Positions 15,636 through 25,253 of a stretch of DNA of 64,000 bases are shown piece by piece (position 1 is the stretch's first letter; the number at the start of each line of letters is the position of its first letter). The position numbers and the translations under genes are program-made. Origin of the DNA: Mucilaginibacter sabulilitoris (GTDB lineage Bacteria; Bacteroidota; Bacteroidia; Sphingobacteriales; Sphingobacteriaceae); contig NZ_CP139558.1 of assembly GCF_034262375.1 (NCBI RefSeq), positions 3,472,001 to 3,536,000 of the forward strand, written 5' to 3'. Under the pieces are notes generated by a model. It had not been told where the DNA came from and did not search any database. It worked only from the letters and a program-made list of their open reading frames with translations.

Positions 15636-18600
15636 CTATGCATTTCGTACAACGCCCATTTTTTTCAATAGCTTGCGGTTTTCACGGCGATGTACCAGCC
15701 GGTGAACTATAGCATAAATAATAGGTAATATGAGCAAGGTAAGTATGGTTGATGTAACCAACCCTCCAATAACTACGATGGCTAGCGGTTTCTGTGTTTC
15801 GGAACCAATACCTGTTGATATAGCCGCCGGCATCAGACCTATAGCAGCCATCAGGGCCGTCATCACCACCGGGCGCACCCTGGAGATAACACCTTCCAAT
15901 ATAGCTTCATTCAGGTGCATGCGCTCTTCCAGGTTCTTTTTGAAAACAGAGACCAGGATTACACCATTCTGGATACAAACACCAAACAGCGCTATAAAAC
16001 CAATACCTGCGGATATACTGAAATTGGTGCCGGTAATATGCAGTGCCAATATACCCCCAATAAGGGCGAATGGCACGTTCATGATAACCAGTGTAGCATC
16101 CTTGGCATTGCCGAAGGTTATAAACAGGATAAGGAAAATAACTAGTAAGCAAATAGGTACCACATGTGCCAATGTGTTTGATGCCCTAATCTGGTTTTCA
16201 AACTCACCGGCCCAAACATAGGAATATCCCTGATCAAGCTTTACTTGTTTGTTAACCTTTTGCTGGGCCTCGGCAATGGTACTGCCTAAATCGCGACCTC
16301 GTACCGAGAATTTTACAGCAATGTAACGTGTGTTATTATCCCTGTAAATAAAGGCAGGACCGGTAATTGTTCTGATAGTAGCAATCTCTTTTATGGCAAT
16401 TTTTGATCCGTTAAGGGTAGGTACCATCAGGTTTTCAATCTTTTCCTGCGTATCGCGGAATTGTTTTTGATACCTTATTCTGATATCAAAGCGGCGCTCG
16501 CCCTCATACAACTCGGTAGCTGCCTTACCGCCAATGGCCATTTCTATTACAGAGTTAGCATCGGCGGTGGAAACACCGTAAAGGGCCATTTTGCGTTGGT
16601 CCAATTCAATCCGGAACTCAGGCTGACCTAAGTTACGCAGTACACCAAGATCATCAACCCCTTTTACGGTTTTAAGGACATTAAGCACTTTATCAGCTTT
16701 TTCATCAAGCGTTTTAAAATCGGGGCCGAATATTTTTACAGCTAAAGCAGCATTTACACCGGCTACGGCTTCTTCCACATTGTCGCGAATAGGTTGCGAA
16801 TAGTTGAAAATGGCCCCAGGGATCTTGCTTAGCTGTTTATCCATCTGATCAATAAGCGCATCTTCGGTTAAGCCGCTTGGCCATTCCTTTTTGTTTTTAA
16901 GATCGACCTGTATCTGTACATCGAAAAAGCCCTTAGGGTCTGTACCATCGTTAGTACGGCCTACCTGTGCCAGCGTCTGCTTCACCTCCGGGAATTTGGC
17001 CAGTATCTGCATCATTTTCTGATTGATACTTTCGGCTTCGGACAGGGAAACACTCATTGGCAGCTCGGCTTCAACCCAAAGCGCGCCCTCGTTAAGATCT
17101 GGCAGGAACTCAGATCCCAGAAACTTAGCCGAGAAGAACGTAAGCGCCATAAACGCAATAGCTACAATTAAACTTAACTTAGGATTGCGATAAGTGTAAT
17201 TGAACATGCGGCGAATACCGTTCTCGAAAAATATAACGATAGGGTTATGCTTTTCCCTAACATTTTTGCGCAGCAGGATGCTTGATAAGGCAGGTACCAG
17301 CGTTAAGGTGAATATAAGCGCACCCAATAGGGCAAAGCCCAATGTATAGGCCAGCGGACTAAACATTTTACCCTCCACCTTCTGAAACGCGAAAATGGGG
17401 ATTAAACAAGTGATGATGATAAGCTTGGAAAAGAAGATAGCTTTACCCATTTCCGTGCCTACGTTTTTAAACAGCCCGAGTTTTGCCAGGCCGTTAAACT
17501 TCTGCATACCTACCTCTTTAGCCTTATGATCAAGGGCCACAAAAATACCTTCAACCATCACCACCGCACCATCTATGATGATACCAAAGTCAACCGCCCC
17601 CATCGATAACAAGTTGGCGCTCATGCCCTTTATTCGCATACATATAAAGGCAAATAATAGCGACAATGGGATAATAATGGCTACAGTAAGTGTGGTTCGC
17701 CAGTCGGCCATGAACAGGAACACGATTACGGTAACCAGGATGATACCCTCGCACAAGTTGTGGATCACCGTTTCGGTACAAAAGTCCATTAGGTTTGTAC
17801 GGTCATAAAATGTATCGATCTTGACGTCTTTAGGTAAAACATTTTCGTTCAAATCTTTCACTTTAGCCCGTATCCTGTCGAGCACTTCGGCCGGGTTTTC
17901 GCCCTTGCGCATCACAATGATGCCTTCAATAACGTCTTGTTGCTTATCGCGGCTTACCTGGCCTAAACGAGGGAGGCCACTTTCTTTTATATCGGCAATA
18001 TCTTTGGCAAGTATGGGTACATTGTTGACATTCTTAATGATGATGTTCTGTATCTCCTCAATGTTATTAATGATACCTATACCTCTAACCACATAAGCCT
18101 GATCATTCTTTTCAATCACATCGCCACCCACATTAATATTGGTGCGGTTTATGGCATTATAAACATCAAGAGAGGTAAGGCCATATTTTTGCAGCAGGGC
18201 AGGATTTACGCTTACTTCATAGGTTTTTTCCTCACCACCGAAACTGTTTACGTCGGCAACGCCCGGTACTGATTTAAACTGGCGATCAAGAATCCAATCC
18301 TGTATGGCAGTTAATTCGTGTATTGATTTGGTATGGCTTTTAAGTGTATAGCGATAGATTTCGCCTGTAGGTCCATAAGGAGGTTCAACTTCGGGTTTTA
18401 CACCATCGGGCAAATCTGCATTGCCCAGACGGCTCAGTACCTGCTGGCGGGCAAAGGCATCGTCAACATCATCATCAAAAATGATGCGCACATAAGATAA
18501 ACCAAATGCCGATGTAGTACGCAGGTTGGCTTTTTTTTGCACCGAATTTAATACCGTTTCCATAGGAATCGTGATCATTTTTTCCACCTCTTCGGCACTG

Positions 18601-18776
18601 CGCCCCGGCCATTGGGCTATGATAATGATCTGGGTATTGGTTACATCGGGAAATGTTTCAATAGGTGTGTTCATGTAACTCCACACACCAATCACTACAA
18701 GCACCAGTGTCATGAAAAACACAAACACGCGGTGCCTTAGTGAGAAATAGATTATATTTTTAATGAATTTGTTCAT
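15636..18776 (-). CDS. Heavy-metal RND efflux pump (CzcA/CusA family)
   Basis: A 1046-residue inner-membrane proton-driven pump, the central part of a tripartite metal exporter. It has 12 predicted membrane helices in the RND 1+5+1+5 layout and two large periplasmic loops. HME-type signatures include FPDVTNTQIIII, WPGRSAEEVEKMITIPMET, the TM4 proton-relay motif AVDFGIIIDGAVVMVEG with paired acidic residues, and late PVVMTALMAAIGLMPAA. The metal (Cu/Ag versus Zn/Co/Cd) is not certain: no CusA-type Met cluster is obvious. It is the last gene of a reverse-strand operon, behind the adaptor (101 bp gap) and outer-membrane genes. Confidence 0.94.
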   Translation of the reverse strand: MNKFIKNIIYFSLRHRVFVFFMTLVLVVIGVWSYMNTPIETFPDVTNTQIIIIAQWPGRSAEEVEKMITIPMETVLNSVQKKANLRTTSAFGLSYVRIIFDDDVDDAFARQQVLSRLGNADLPDGVKPEVEPPYGPTGEIYRYTLKSHTKSIHELTAIQDWILDRQFKSVPGVADVNSFGGEEKTYEVSVNPALLQKYGLTSLDVYNAINRTNINVGGDVIEKNDQAYVVRGIGIINNIEEIQNIIIKNVNNVPILAKDIADIKESGLPRLGQVSRDKQQDVIEGIIVMRKGENPAEVLDRIRAKVKDLNENVLPKDVKIDTFYDRTNLMDFCTETVIHNLCEGIILVTVIVFLFMADWRTTLTVAIIIPLSLLFAFICMRIKGMSANLLSMGAVDFGIIIDGAVVMVEGIFVALDHKAKEVGMQKFNGLAKLGLFKNVGTEMGKAIFFSKLIIITCLIPIFAFQKVEGKMFSPLAYTLGFALLGALIFTLTLVPALSSILLRKNVREKHNPIVIFFENGIRRMFNYTYRNPKLSLIVAIAFMALTFFSAKFLGSEFLPDLNEGALWVEAELPMSVSLSEAESINQKMMQILAKFPEVKQTLAQVGRTNDGTDPKGFFDVQIQVDLKNKKEWPSGLTEDALIDQMDKQLSKIPGAIFNYSQPIRDNVEEAVAGVNAALAVKIFGPDFKTLDEKADKVLNVLKTVKGVDDLGVLRNLGQPEFRIELDQRKMALYGVSTADANSVIEMAIGGKAATELYEGERRFDIRIRYQKQFRDTQEKIENLMVPTLNGSKIAIKEIATIRTITGPAFIYRDNNTRYIAVKFSVRGRDLGSTIAEAQQKVNKQVKLDQGYSYVWAGEFENQIRASNTLAHVVPICLLVIFLILFITFGNAKDATLVIMNVPFALIGGILALHITGTNFSISAGIGFIALFGVCIQNGVILVSVFKKNLEERMHLNEAILEGVISRVRPVVMTALMAAIGLMPAAISTGIGSETQKPLAIVVIGGLVTSTILTLLILPIIYAIVHRLVHRRENRKLLKKMGVVRNA

Positions 18777-18804
18777 TTTAGTATCAGGTATTTAGTATCA
18801 GGTA
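18777..18804. repeat. 14-bp tandem repeat in the efflux operon
   Basis: TTTAGTATCAGGTA occurs twice head to tail, starting at the base after the pump's start codon (that is, in its 5' leader), followed by a partial third copy (GCAAGTA). It fills part of the 101-bp gap between adaptor and pump genes and may affect translation or be a small genome-wide intergenic repeat. Confidence 0.75.
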
Positions 18805-18877
18805 GCAAGTACAGATATTAAATAGTGTTAGTTATTAAGCATCCTTGATCTGTAACTCGGATACAACTTATTCTTGT

Positions 18878-19978
18878 TTATTCTCCTGTTAAAGAATCAT
18901 ACAATAACAGCTGATTTTTGGAGATCACCTTATCACCGGCCTTAAGGCCCGAAGCAATGTAGGTAGTATCGCCCACGGTTTTAATGATGCTAACTTCCCG
19001 CAGTTTTAAATCGCACTTGTCGTTATATACAATCACAAAATTCCTGCTGTTATCAAATACTACTGCTTTTGCCGGTACCGATACCGATTGGGCCCTTTCA
19101 CTATTGGTGATAATCACGTTGGTGAACATTTCGGGCTTCAGTAACATATTGGTATTCGGCAATACTATCTTGATCTTCATTACCTTGTTATCCGGATCAA
19201 GTACCGAGCTTACAGCATCTACCTTGCCGGTGAAAACCTTATCGGGATAGGCTACGGTAGTAACCTTGGCTTCATAACCTGTTTTAACCTTGCTAATGTC
19301 AGATTCAAACACGTTGGCCCAGATCCAAACATCCTTCATGTTTGAAATGGTAAACATGCTGTTATTGTTATCCGGACGGATAAAACTCCCCGAAGTGATA
19401 TTTTTTTCGACGATATAACCGCTCTCAGGCGCTTTAATAACCAGTGTACCACCTGCATTGGTATTACCTCCGCCGTTAATGGCAATTTGCTGTTGTACCT
19501 TGCTATTTGCTGCAACTGCCTTATTGTAGTTTTCTTTTGCTTCGGTATAATCACGTTCGCTTGATATGCCGTTTTTGTATAAATATTCGGCCTGCTCTAA
19601 CTGGCGTTTGGCAATGGCAAGGTCTGATTTGGTAGCAGTTAAGTCGGTATAATTACCAGCAACATCAGCACTGCGCACAATAGCCAGTGTTTGGCCTTTG
19701 GTAACCTTATCGCCCAGCGAAACCTTAACGTCCAACACCTGCCCGCCGGCAAATGGGAATACTTTAACCACATTATTGTCATCATAAGATACCTCGCCCG
19801 AAAGGCTTAGTTCATCTTTCATGGTGGTTGTTTTTGCAGTGTCAATGGTTATCATGTGCGCCATGGAGTCGCTAACACAAACCTGTTTGTTTTCTGCTAC
19901 GGGTTGCGGCTTACCTTTGCAGGCGGCAAGCAATAGTAAAGCGGAGATGCCGGATAACAGCGTTTCTCTTTTCATCAT
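18878..19978 (-). CDS. Efflux periplasmic adaptor (CzcB/CusB type), lipoprotein
   Basis: A 366-residue membrane-fusion protein that links the RND pump to the outer-membrane channel. A lipobox LLLAAC puts the lipidated Cys at residue 20. Order: barrel/lipoyl half (GEVSYDDNNVVKVFPFAGGQVLDVKVSLGD), helical hairpin of about 60 residues (DLTATKSDLAIAKRQLEQAEYLYKNGISSERDY), second lipoyl half (KAPESGYIVEKNITSGSFI), beta-barrel (VWIWANVFESDISKVKTG) and membrane-proximal domain. There is no N-terminal His-rich metal-binding extension. Its start lies 21 bp after the stop codon of the upstream outer-membrane gene, consistent with one transcript. Confidence 0.92.
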   Translation of the reverse strand: MMKRETLLSGISALLLLAACKGKPQPVAENKQVCVSDSMAHMITIDTAKTTTMKDELSLSGEVSYDDNNVVKVFPFAGGQVLDVKVSLGDKVTKGQTLAIVRSADVAGNYTDLTATKSDLAIAKRQLEQAEYLYKNGISSERDYTEAKENYNKAVAANSKVQQQIAINGGGNTNAGGTLVIKAPESGYIVEKNITSGSFIRPDNNNSMFTISNMKDVWIWANVFESDISKVKTGYEAKVTTVAYPDKVFTGKVDAVSSVLDPDNKVMKIKIVLPNTNMLLKPEMFTNVIITNSERAQSVSVPAKAVVFDNSRNFVIVYNDKCDLKLREVSIIKTVGDTTYIASGLKAGDKVISKNQLLLYDSLTGE

Positions 19979-19999
19979 TATTTTATTTATAAAAATTTA

Positions 20000-21271
20000 T
20001 CAGGATTTAATTACAGTGGTGCCGGTGGCAAAATTCAGATCGGCAATGGCTTTTTGGAGGTTGTATTGCTGTTGCAATATTTTAAGCTTGGTATCTTTAT
20101 AAGTATCAAAAAAATCAACAAACTCAACCAGGCTTATTTGTCGTTGCTGAAAGCTTTTGAGCATGCTGTTAAATAACTTATCATACTGTTCATTAAACTC
20201 AACCTGCTGCGTTGTGAAAAGCTGCTGGTTTAATTTATATTGATTTACAGCGGCTACCACATCGTTTTTAAGCTGCAGCTCGTTTTGCTTCAGTGTGCTT
20301 TCCTGGCTTTGGATATTGTATTTGGCCGATTTAATATTGCCTTGGTTACGGTTAAAGAAGGGCAGGGGCAAACCAATTTCTAATCCATAATAATTAGGCG
20401 CGTAGCTGCTGTTTTTGTCATACGACGCGCCAATGGTTATATCCGGAACAGCCAATGCTTTTTGATAAGCCAGGTTGTGTGTGGCCGAATTAAGCTGGTA
20501 TTGGTTTGACAGGTAATCGGGTCTGCTGGTTTTAGCCTGTTCGATTAAAGCAGGGATATCAAGCGCTACAGTTTCGACGGGTTTGTCGTTAATAATGGGA
20601 TCAACAAACGCAGTTTCTTTGGTTTGCAACAGGGCTTTTAATTCTGTTTGCAGATCATTGATCTGGCGGTTGTTCTCTACCATATCATTCTGCAAGCCAA
20701 AAAGCAAAGCTTTAAGCCTGATCAGATCTTTCATGGATGTGTTACCCGCGTCATAAGATTTCTGGATGGCCTGAACCAGGTTTGTAGCTGATGTGATCTC
20801 GTTCTGATAAACCTTTTCCTGAGCATTCAGGGTAGCCAGCTGACTAAAGTCGAGTTGCAGGTTATATTTCAGGTTGCGCATCAAATCGTTAAAGGCAGCC
20901 TCTTGCACCATGGCGTCGTCTTTAGCCATCTGTACCTGTTTGCCGCGTTTACCAGCGGTGGTAAACACCTGGCTTAGCTGAACAAATACTTGTCCGCTGC
21001 CATTGCTATGATCAAAAAACTTACTACCGCTGGTATGTATATTTTGATCGGTGCTAAGGGTGGGATTGTCCCAAAGTTTGGCTTGCTGTATGAGCGCTTT
21101 CGATGCCTCTACATTGTATTTCTGAGCCAAAAGGCTTAAATTATTTTCAAGAAATTGTTTTTCAGCATCTTGAAAGGTAATCTTAACGGTGTCGGTTTGG
21201 CCATTGGCCCGGTTAGCAGTAAAACTAAGAAGTGAGACTGATAAAAAAAGCAGGGTTTTTATTTTAAACAT
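20000..21271 (-). CDS. Outer-membrane efflux channel (CzcC/TolC family)
   Basis: A 423-residue protein with a signal peptide (cleavage near NRANGQ, residue 24). It carries two internal OEP repeats rich in long amphipathic helices: FQDAEKQFLENNLSLLAQKYNVEA and LIEQAKTSRPDYLSNQYQLN begin the two halves, and the strand PDITIGASYDKNSSYAPNYYGLEIGLPLPFFNRNQG is the CzcC-type signature. It is first in the reverse-strand operon with adaptor and pump. No metal-responsive regulator gene is adjacent, so control is unclear. Confidence 0.92.
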   Translation of the reverse strand: MFKIKTLLFLSVSLLSFTANRANGQTDTVKITFQDAEKQFLENNLSLLAQKYNVEASKALIQQAKLWDNPTLSTDQNIHTSGSKFFDHSNGSGQVFVQLSQVFTTAGKRGKQVQMAKDDAMVQEAAFNDLMRNLKYNLQLDFSQLATLNAQEKVYQNEITSATNLVQAIQKSYDAGNTSMKDLIRLKALLFGLQNDMVENNRQINDLQTELKALLQTKETAFVDPIINDKPVETVALDIPALIEQAKTSRPDYLSNQYQLNSATHNLAYQKALAVPDITIGASYDKNSSYAPNYYGLEIGLPLPFFNRNQGNIKSAKYNIQSQESTLKQNELQLKNDVVAAVNQYKLNQQLFTTQQVEFNEQYDKLFNSMLKSFQQRQISLVEFVDFFDTYKDTKLKILQQQYNLQKAIADLNFATGTTVIKS

Positions 21272-21462
21272 GATCCTCGTCTATTCAACGCTACAAAAAT
21301 TCGGAACGGATATGAATTTTCTATGAAGACCAGATATAGATAATGAACAGAGTTATAGATGTTACATTTGAGGCGCAACTGAATAAATCGGGCATAGTAT
21401 CCCCCTGCAAATTCTAAAAAAATTACAGTTAAGAAAAAAATTAAGGACTGAGAAAACTGAAG

Positions 21463-22245
21463 TTATTTTATTTCAAAATCATCAGCATCTTTTAGGAAAG
21501 GCAGGGCCCTGCGCGCTTTTTTTACTTCGTCGGCTATGATAGAGAACGTATACACATCATCTTCATCGCGCTTGTAATATACCACATTGCCATTGGGGTC
21601 AATACAAGTAGAATCGCCAGAGTGATAAACCTCGTTGCCATCGTGCCCAACGCGGTTAACACCAATTACATAAGTTTGGTTTTCAACAGCGCGTGCAGGT
21701 AATAGGGTACGCCAATGCAACGCCCTACGCTCGGGCCAGTTGGCTACTATAATGAGCAGGTCATAAGCGTTTTCGCCAACATTGCGCAGCCACACCGGAA
21801 AACGCAAATCGTAACATATAACCGGGCAAATTATCCATCCCTTCAATTCAACAAAAAGTTTTTCGGTACCTGCAGTATAAGTATTATGTTCTTTGCCAAG
21901 GGCAAAAAGGTGGCGTTTATCGTAATGTTCATAGGTGCCATCGGGGCGCATCCAGATGAGGCGGTTGTAATATTTATCAGCTTCTTTTATAATAATGCTG
22001 CCTGTTACCACACAATCATACTGCTGCGCGGTTTTGTGCATCCACTTCATGGTTTTACCATCCATAGGCTCAGCAAGTTTTTCGGCGTCCATAGTAAAGC
22101 CGGTGCTGAACATTTCTGGCAGTATAATCAGTTCTGTTTTTTCACGTATACCACCTGATAATCTCAATGAGATATTCTGTAAATTTTTATCGGTATTTTC
22201 CCAAAAGAGGTAGCCTTGAAAAACAGTAATTTTAAGATTATCCAT
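21463..22245 (-). CDS. Omega-amidase of the nitrilase superfamily (YafV/Nit2-like)
   Basis: A 260-residue carbon-nitrogen hydrolase with the full catalytic triad: Glu44 in ILPEMFSTGF, Lys110 in HYDKRHLF and Cys144 in PVICYDLRFP. Other family marks are WMRPDGTYEHYDK, VANWPERRALHWRTLLPARAVENQTYVIGVNR and HSGDSTCIDPNGNVV. YafV-type enzymes hydrolyse alpha-ketoglutaramate and alpha-ketosuccinamate to the keto acid and ammonia. The next gene downstream on the same strand's upstream side (22345-23490) is a methionine-type aminotransferase, the usual partner in glutamine-transaminase/omega-amidase methionine salvage. They are 99 bp apart. Confidence 0.9.
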   Translation of the reverse strand: MDNLKITVFQGYLFWENTDKNLQNISLRLSGGIREKTELIILPEMFSTGFTMDAEKLAEPMDGKTMKWMHKTAQQYDCVVTGSIIIKEADKYYNRLIWMRPDGTYEHYDKRHLFALGKEHNTYTAGTEKLFVELKGWIICPVICYDLRFPVWLRNVGENAYDLLIIVANWPERRALHWRTLLPARAVENQTYVIGVNRVGHDGNEVYHSGDSTCIDPNGNVVYYKRDEDDVYTFSIIADEVKKARRALPFLKDADDFEIK

Positions 22246-22344
22246 AAGCGTTTTTTAGTCGCAGCACTATAGTCAATAGTCTTGCGATGTTTTATAAAGT
22301 TAACGTATGGTGGTAATTATCCACAGGTTTATTTTGTTGGCAAT

Positions 22345-23490
22345 TTAAACTTTCATTAACCTATCAACGGCTTTATCTAAAGTTTCTTGTCTTTTGGCAA
22401 AACAAAACCTTAGTACATGATGATCTATCCCTTTGGTATAAAAAGCCGAAACCGGTATGGAGGCAACACCATTTTCCTTAGCCATTCGTATAGCAAATTC
22501 AGCATCTTTATCATGGGTTATTGCATTGTAACGTACTGACTGAAAATATGATCCGAAGCAAGGTAATAGTTCAAACCGGGTTTGCTCCAGGCCCTTGCGA
22601 AAGTAATCTCTCTTCTGCTGAAAAAAATCGGGCAGGCCCATATATGTTTCTTCTCTTTTCAGATATTCGGCTATAGCATATTGTATAGGGGTATTCACCG
22701 CGAACACCAAAAACTGGTGTATCTTCCTGAACTCCTGCATCAGGTATTCAGGCGCCATACAATAACCAATTTTCCACCCGGTAGCATGAAAAGGTTTGCC
22801 AAATGATGCCACAATAAAACTGCGCTGCTGTAACTCCGGATAGCGCGCCATACTATGATGAATTTCGCCATCATATATCAGGTGTTCATACACTTCGTCG
22901 CTTAAAATCAATATATCCTGATTTTTTACTATGGCGCTCAGCTCATCAATATCTTCTTTATGAAGAATAGTAGAAGTTGGATTATGCGGCGAGTTAAGGA
23001 TGATCATTTTTGTTTTATGATTGATCAGCCTTTTAACCATATCCCAGGCAATACGGTAGTTTGGCGGTTCGAGCGCTAATGATTTTACAACACCGCCCAT
23101 TAGTTTAATAGCGGGTGCATAACAATCAAAGGCAGGCTCAAATATGATCACTTCATCATTAGGATGTATAACAGCACTTATAGCAGTAAATATTGCTTGT
23201 GTACCACCAGCAGTTATCGTGATCTCGGTATCGGGATTATAAACAGCGCCGTATAGCTTTTCGGTTTTCTCGGCAATTCTTTCACGTAGGCTCATCACTC
23301 CGGCCATAGGAGCGTACTGATTATGGCCATTTTTCATGGCTTGGTTTACCAGCTCAATAAGCTCAGGGGAACAGTCATAATCAGGAAAACCCTGCGAAAG
23401 ATTTATTGCACCAGTATCGTTGGCCAGGGCCGACATAATGGTGAATATGGTTGTGCCGGTTTGGGGGAGTTTTGAAACAACAGGTATCAT
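22345..23490 (-). CDS. Methionine/glutamine-type aminotransferase (YbdL-like, class I fold)
   Basis: A 381-residue PLP-dependent fold-type I aminotransferase. Recognisable sites: INLSQGFPDYDC near the N-terminus, TAGGTQAIFTAI (cofactor phosphate cup), NSPHNPT, LSDEVYEHLIYDG and SFGKPFHATGWKIGY with the Schiff-base lysine. The Arg near the end (HVLRFCFAKRQETLDKA) binds the substrate carboxylate. YbdL-like enzymes transaminate methionine, aromatic amino acids and glutamine to keto acids. Adjacent to the omega-amidase, it probably regenerates methionine from its keto acid with glutamine as donor, the amidase pulling the reaction forward. Confidence 0.92.
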   Translation of the reverse strand: MIPVVSKLPQTGTTIFTIMSALANDTGAINLSQGFPDYDCSPELIELVNQAMKNGHNQYAPMAGVMSLRERIAEKTEKLYGAVYNPDTEITITAGGTQAIFTAISAVIHPNDEVIIFEPAFDCYAPAIKLMGGVVKSLALEPPNYRIAWDMVKRLINHKTKMIILNSPHNPTSTILHKEDIDELSAIVKNQDILILSDEVYEHLIYDGEIHHSMARYPELQQRSFIVASFGKPFHATGWKIGYCMAPEYLMQEFRKIHQFLVFAVNTPIQYAIAEYLKREETYMGLPDFFQQKRDYFRKGLEQTRFELLPCFGSYFQSVRYNAITHDKDAEFAIRMAKENGVASIPVSAFYTKGIDHHVLRFCFAKRQETLDKAVDRLMKV

Positions 23491-23585
23491 CAGGCGCCAA
23501 AATTAAGCAAAAAACGATAAAGGGTAACACGTAAAACTACGCTTTTTTTGTTTGCTGAAATTATTTAACCTTATACGAAAATTGA

Positions 23586-24563
23586 TCAAACTATGTGAAT
23601 TACTGCGTATAAAGCTGCTAATGATATGGTTACCCATAATAATATACCCTGTAGTAAAAGTTTGAAACCTACAGACAGGAGTACTGTGCGTGACAGGCCT
23701 GCGCCTATTAAAAACAAGGTAAGTGTTAAGCCCGATTTGGCTATTTTTATAAAAACAGGACTAACTATAGCCACCGCGGGTAGGTAGGTGTTAAGAATCA
23801 TGGCCAGGATAAATAACCCGATAAAATAAGGGATCTTTATTTTTTTTGAATTATTTTTGAAAGCAAACGACGACAGGAAAGCTACGGGAATTATCCATAA
23901 TGCCCTTGCAAGTTTTACCGTTGTGGCTACTTCTAAAGCATGCGTGCCATATTTGCTGGCTGCACCTACTACCGAACTGGTATCATGAATTGCAATGGCG
24001 CACCATAGGCCAAATTGAGTTTGGGTAAGATTTAAATGATGCCCAATTACCGGAAATATAAACAACGCTACAGAATTAAGAATAAAAACACAGCCCAGGG
24101 CTACTGATATTAGTTTTTCTTCGGCTTTAATTACAGGTGATATTGCTGCTATAGCACTGCCACCACAAATAGCCGTCCCTGATGAGATCAAGAATGAGGT
24201 TTTCTTTTCGATATTAAACCATTTGCCAATAAAATATCCTAAAATTAAAGTGCTGGTAATGGATGCTATAGTAAATAATATACCTTCTTTACCTGCCTGA
24301 AGGGCGCTGTGTACATTCATTCCGAACCCTAAGCCAACTACCGATATCTGAAGTAGAAGATGAGTGGCTTTATGATTAAGATGCAGATAGGGATGCCCTG
24401 TAAATTGTGCTATAACTAAACCCATTAAAAGTGCAGCTGCCGGATTTATAAATGGGGTTAAACAAAGTATTGCGCAGATGATAAATATAATTATACGAGC
24501 ATTTGAATTTACCTGGAGTAACAGGTTATTGGTATTATCGGTGATTTGATTTTGCGTATGCAT
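23586..24563 (-). CDS. YeiH-family (UPF0324) putative sulfate exporter
   Basis: A 325-residue polytopic membrane protein with roughly ten hydrophobic helices. Family marks are ISVVGLGFGMN, FNIEKKTSFLISSGTAICGGSAIAAISPVI (the conserved GTAICGGSAI loop), IGHHLNLTQTQFGLWCAIAIHDTSSVVGAA and TVKLARALWIIPVAF. Members are annotated as putative sulfate exporters, but transport is poorly tested. The gene is monocistronic by spacing. The start at 24563 fits a short polar N-terminus before the first helix. Confidence 0.9.
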   Translation of the reverse strand: MHTQNQITDNTNNLLLQVNSNARIIIFIICAILCLTPFINPAAALLMGLVIAQFTGHPYLHLNHKATHLLLQISVVGLGFGMNVHSALQAGKEGILFTIASITSTLILGYFIGKWFNIEKKTSFLISSGTAICGGSAIAAISPVIKAEEKLISVALGCVFILNSVALFIFPVIGHHLNLTQTQFGLWCAIAIHDTSSVVGAASKYGTHALEVATTVKLARALWIIPVAFLSSFAFKNNSKKIKIPYFIGLFILAMILNTYLPAVAIVSPVFIKIAKSGLTLTLFLIGAGLSRTVLLSVGFKLLLQGILLWVTISLAALYAVIHIV

Positions 24564-24837
24564 GTGATGTTCATTAATTATATCACAAAAGTGACAGTTT
24601 GTTCGATGCTATTTTCATCACAAAACGCAATCCGTAATAACTTTTAGTTATTTGGTTGTATATTTATGGCTGAATAATTGCAATTACTGAAATTATTTCT
24701 ACGGTTAATATTTCTTAAAGTTATAATAACCACCTTTAACTGTGTGTTTCATTAATTACAATAGATGTGCAAACAATTATTTATAATTTGGACTTCCTAT
24801 AGAAGAATCATCATTTATTTTTTTGTAAATTGAAGTC

Positions 24838-25245
24838 ATGAAAAACGCATTTGTAACAGGTTTGGTTATGGGGATTTTTAGCGGGACCTGGCTATTCGTA
24901 ATGCACGCGTTTGGGTATAGTAATTCTGGTAACCGTGTTGACCCAATTGAATATTTATCCATTTTAATACCGTTGGTAGGGGTTTACATCGGTGTGAAGA
25001 GTTATAAGGAGAATGAAAAGCACAATAGTCTTAGTTTTTTTGAAGCATTGTTTCAAAGTTTTAAGATACTATTAATAGGCGGTGGCTTTGCCTGCCTTGC
25101 GGGGCTTGTTTACCTGAATTATGTTGATCAGGGAAATAACTTTCTTGATTTTTCGGGCCGGTTGTTTGGAGGATTGCTGATAGGGATATTGATTTGTGTG
25201 ACGGTATCATTGGCGCTTATGAACAGGTCAAGTAAACTTGATTAG
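24838..25245 (+). CDS. DUF4199 membrane protein
   Basis: A 135-residue protein with four hydrophobic segments: AFVTGLVMGIFSGTWLFVMH, YLSILIPLVGVYIGVKSY, ILLIGGGFACLAGLVYLNYV and LFGGLLIGILICVTVSLALM. The link KENEKHNSLSFFEALFQSFK between helices 2 and 3 is typical of Bacteroidota DUF4199 proteins, small four-helix membrane proteins of unknown function. It is convergent with the FAD oxidoreductase gene, 8 bp away. The 274 bp upstream to the YeiH gene hold no other gene that I can see. Confidence 0.75.
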   Translation: MKNAFVTGLVMGIFSGTWLFVMHAFGYSNSGNRVDPIEYLSILIPLVGVYIGVKSYKENEKHNSLSFFEALFQSFKILLIGGGFACLAGLVYLNYVDQGNNFLDFSGRLFGGLLIGILICVTVSLALMNRSSKLD

Positions 25246-25253
25246 AGATTACC

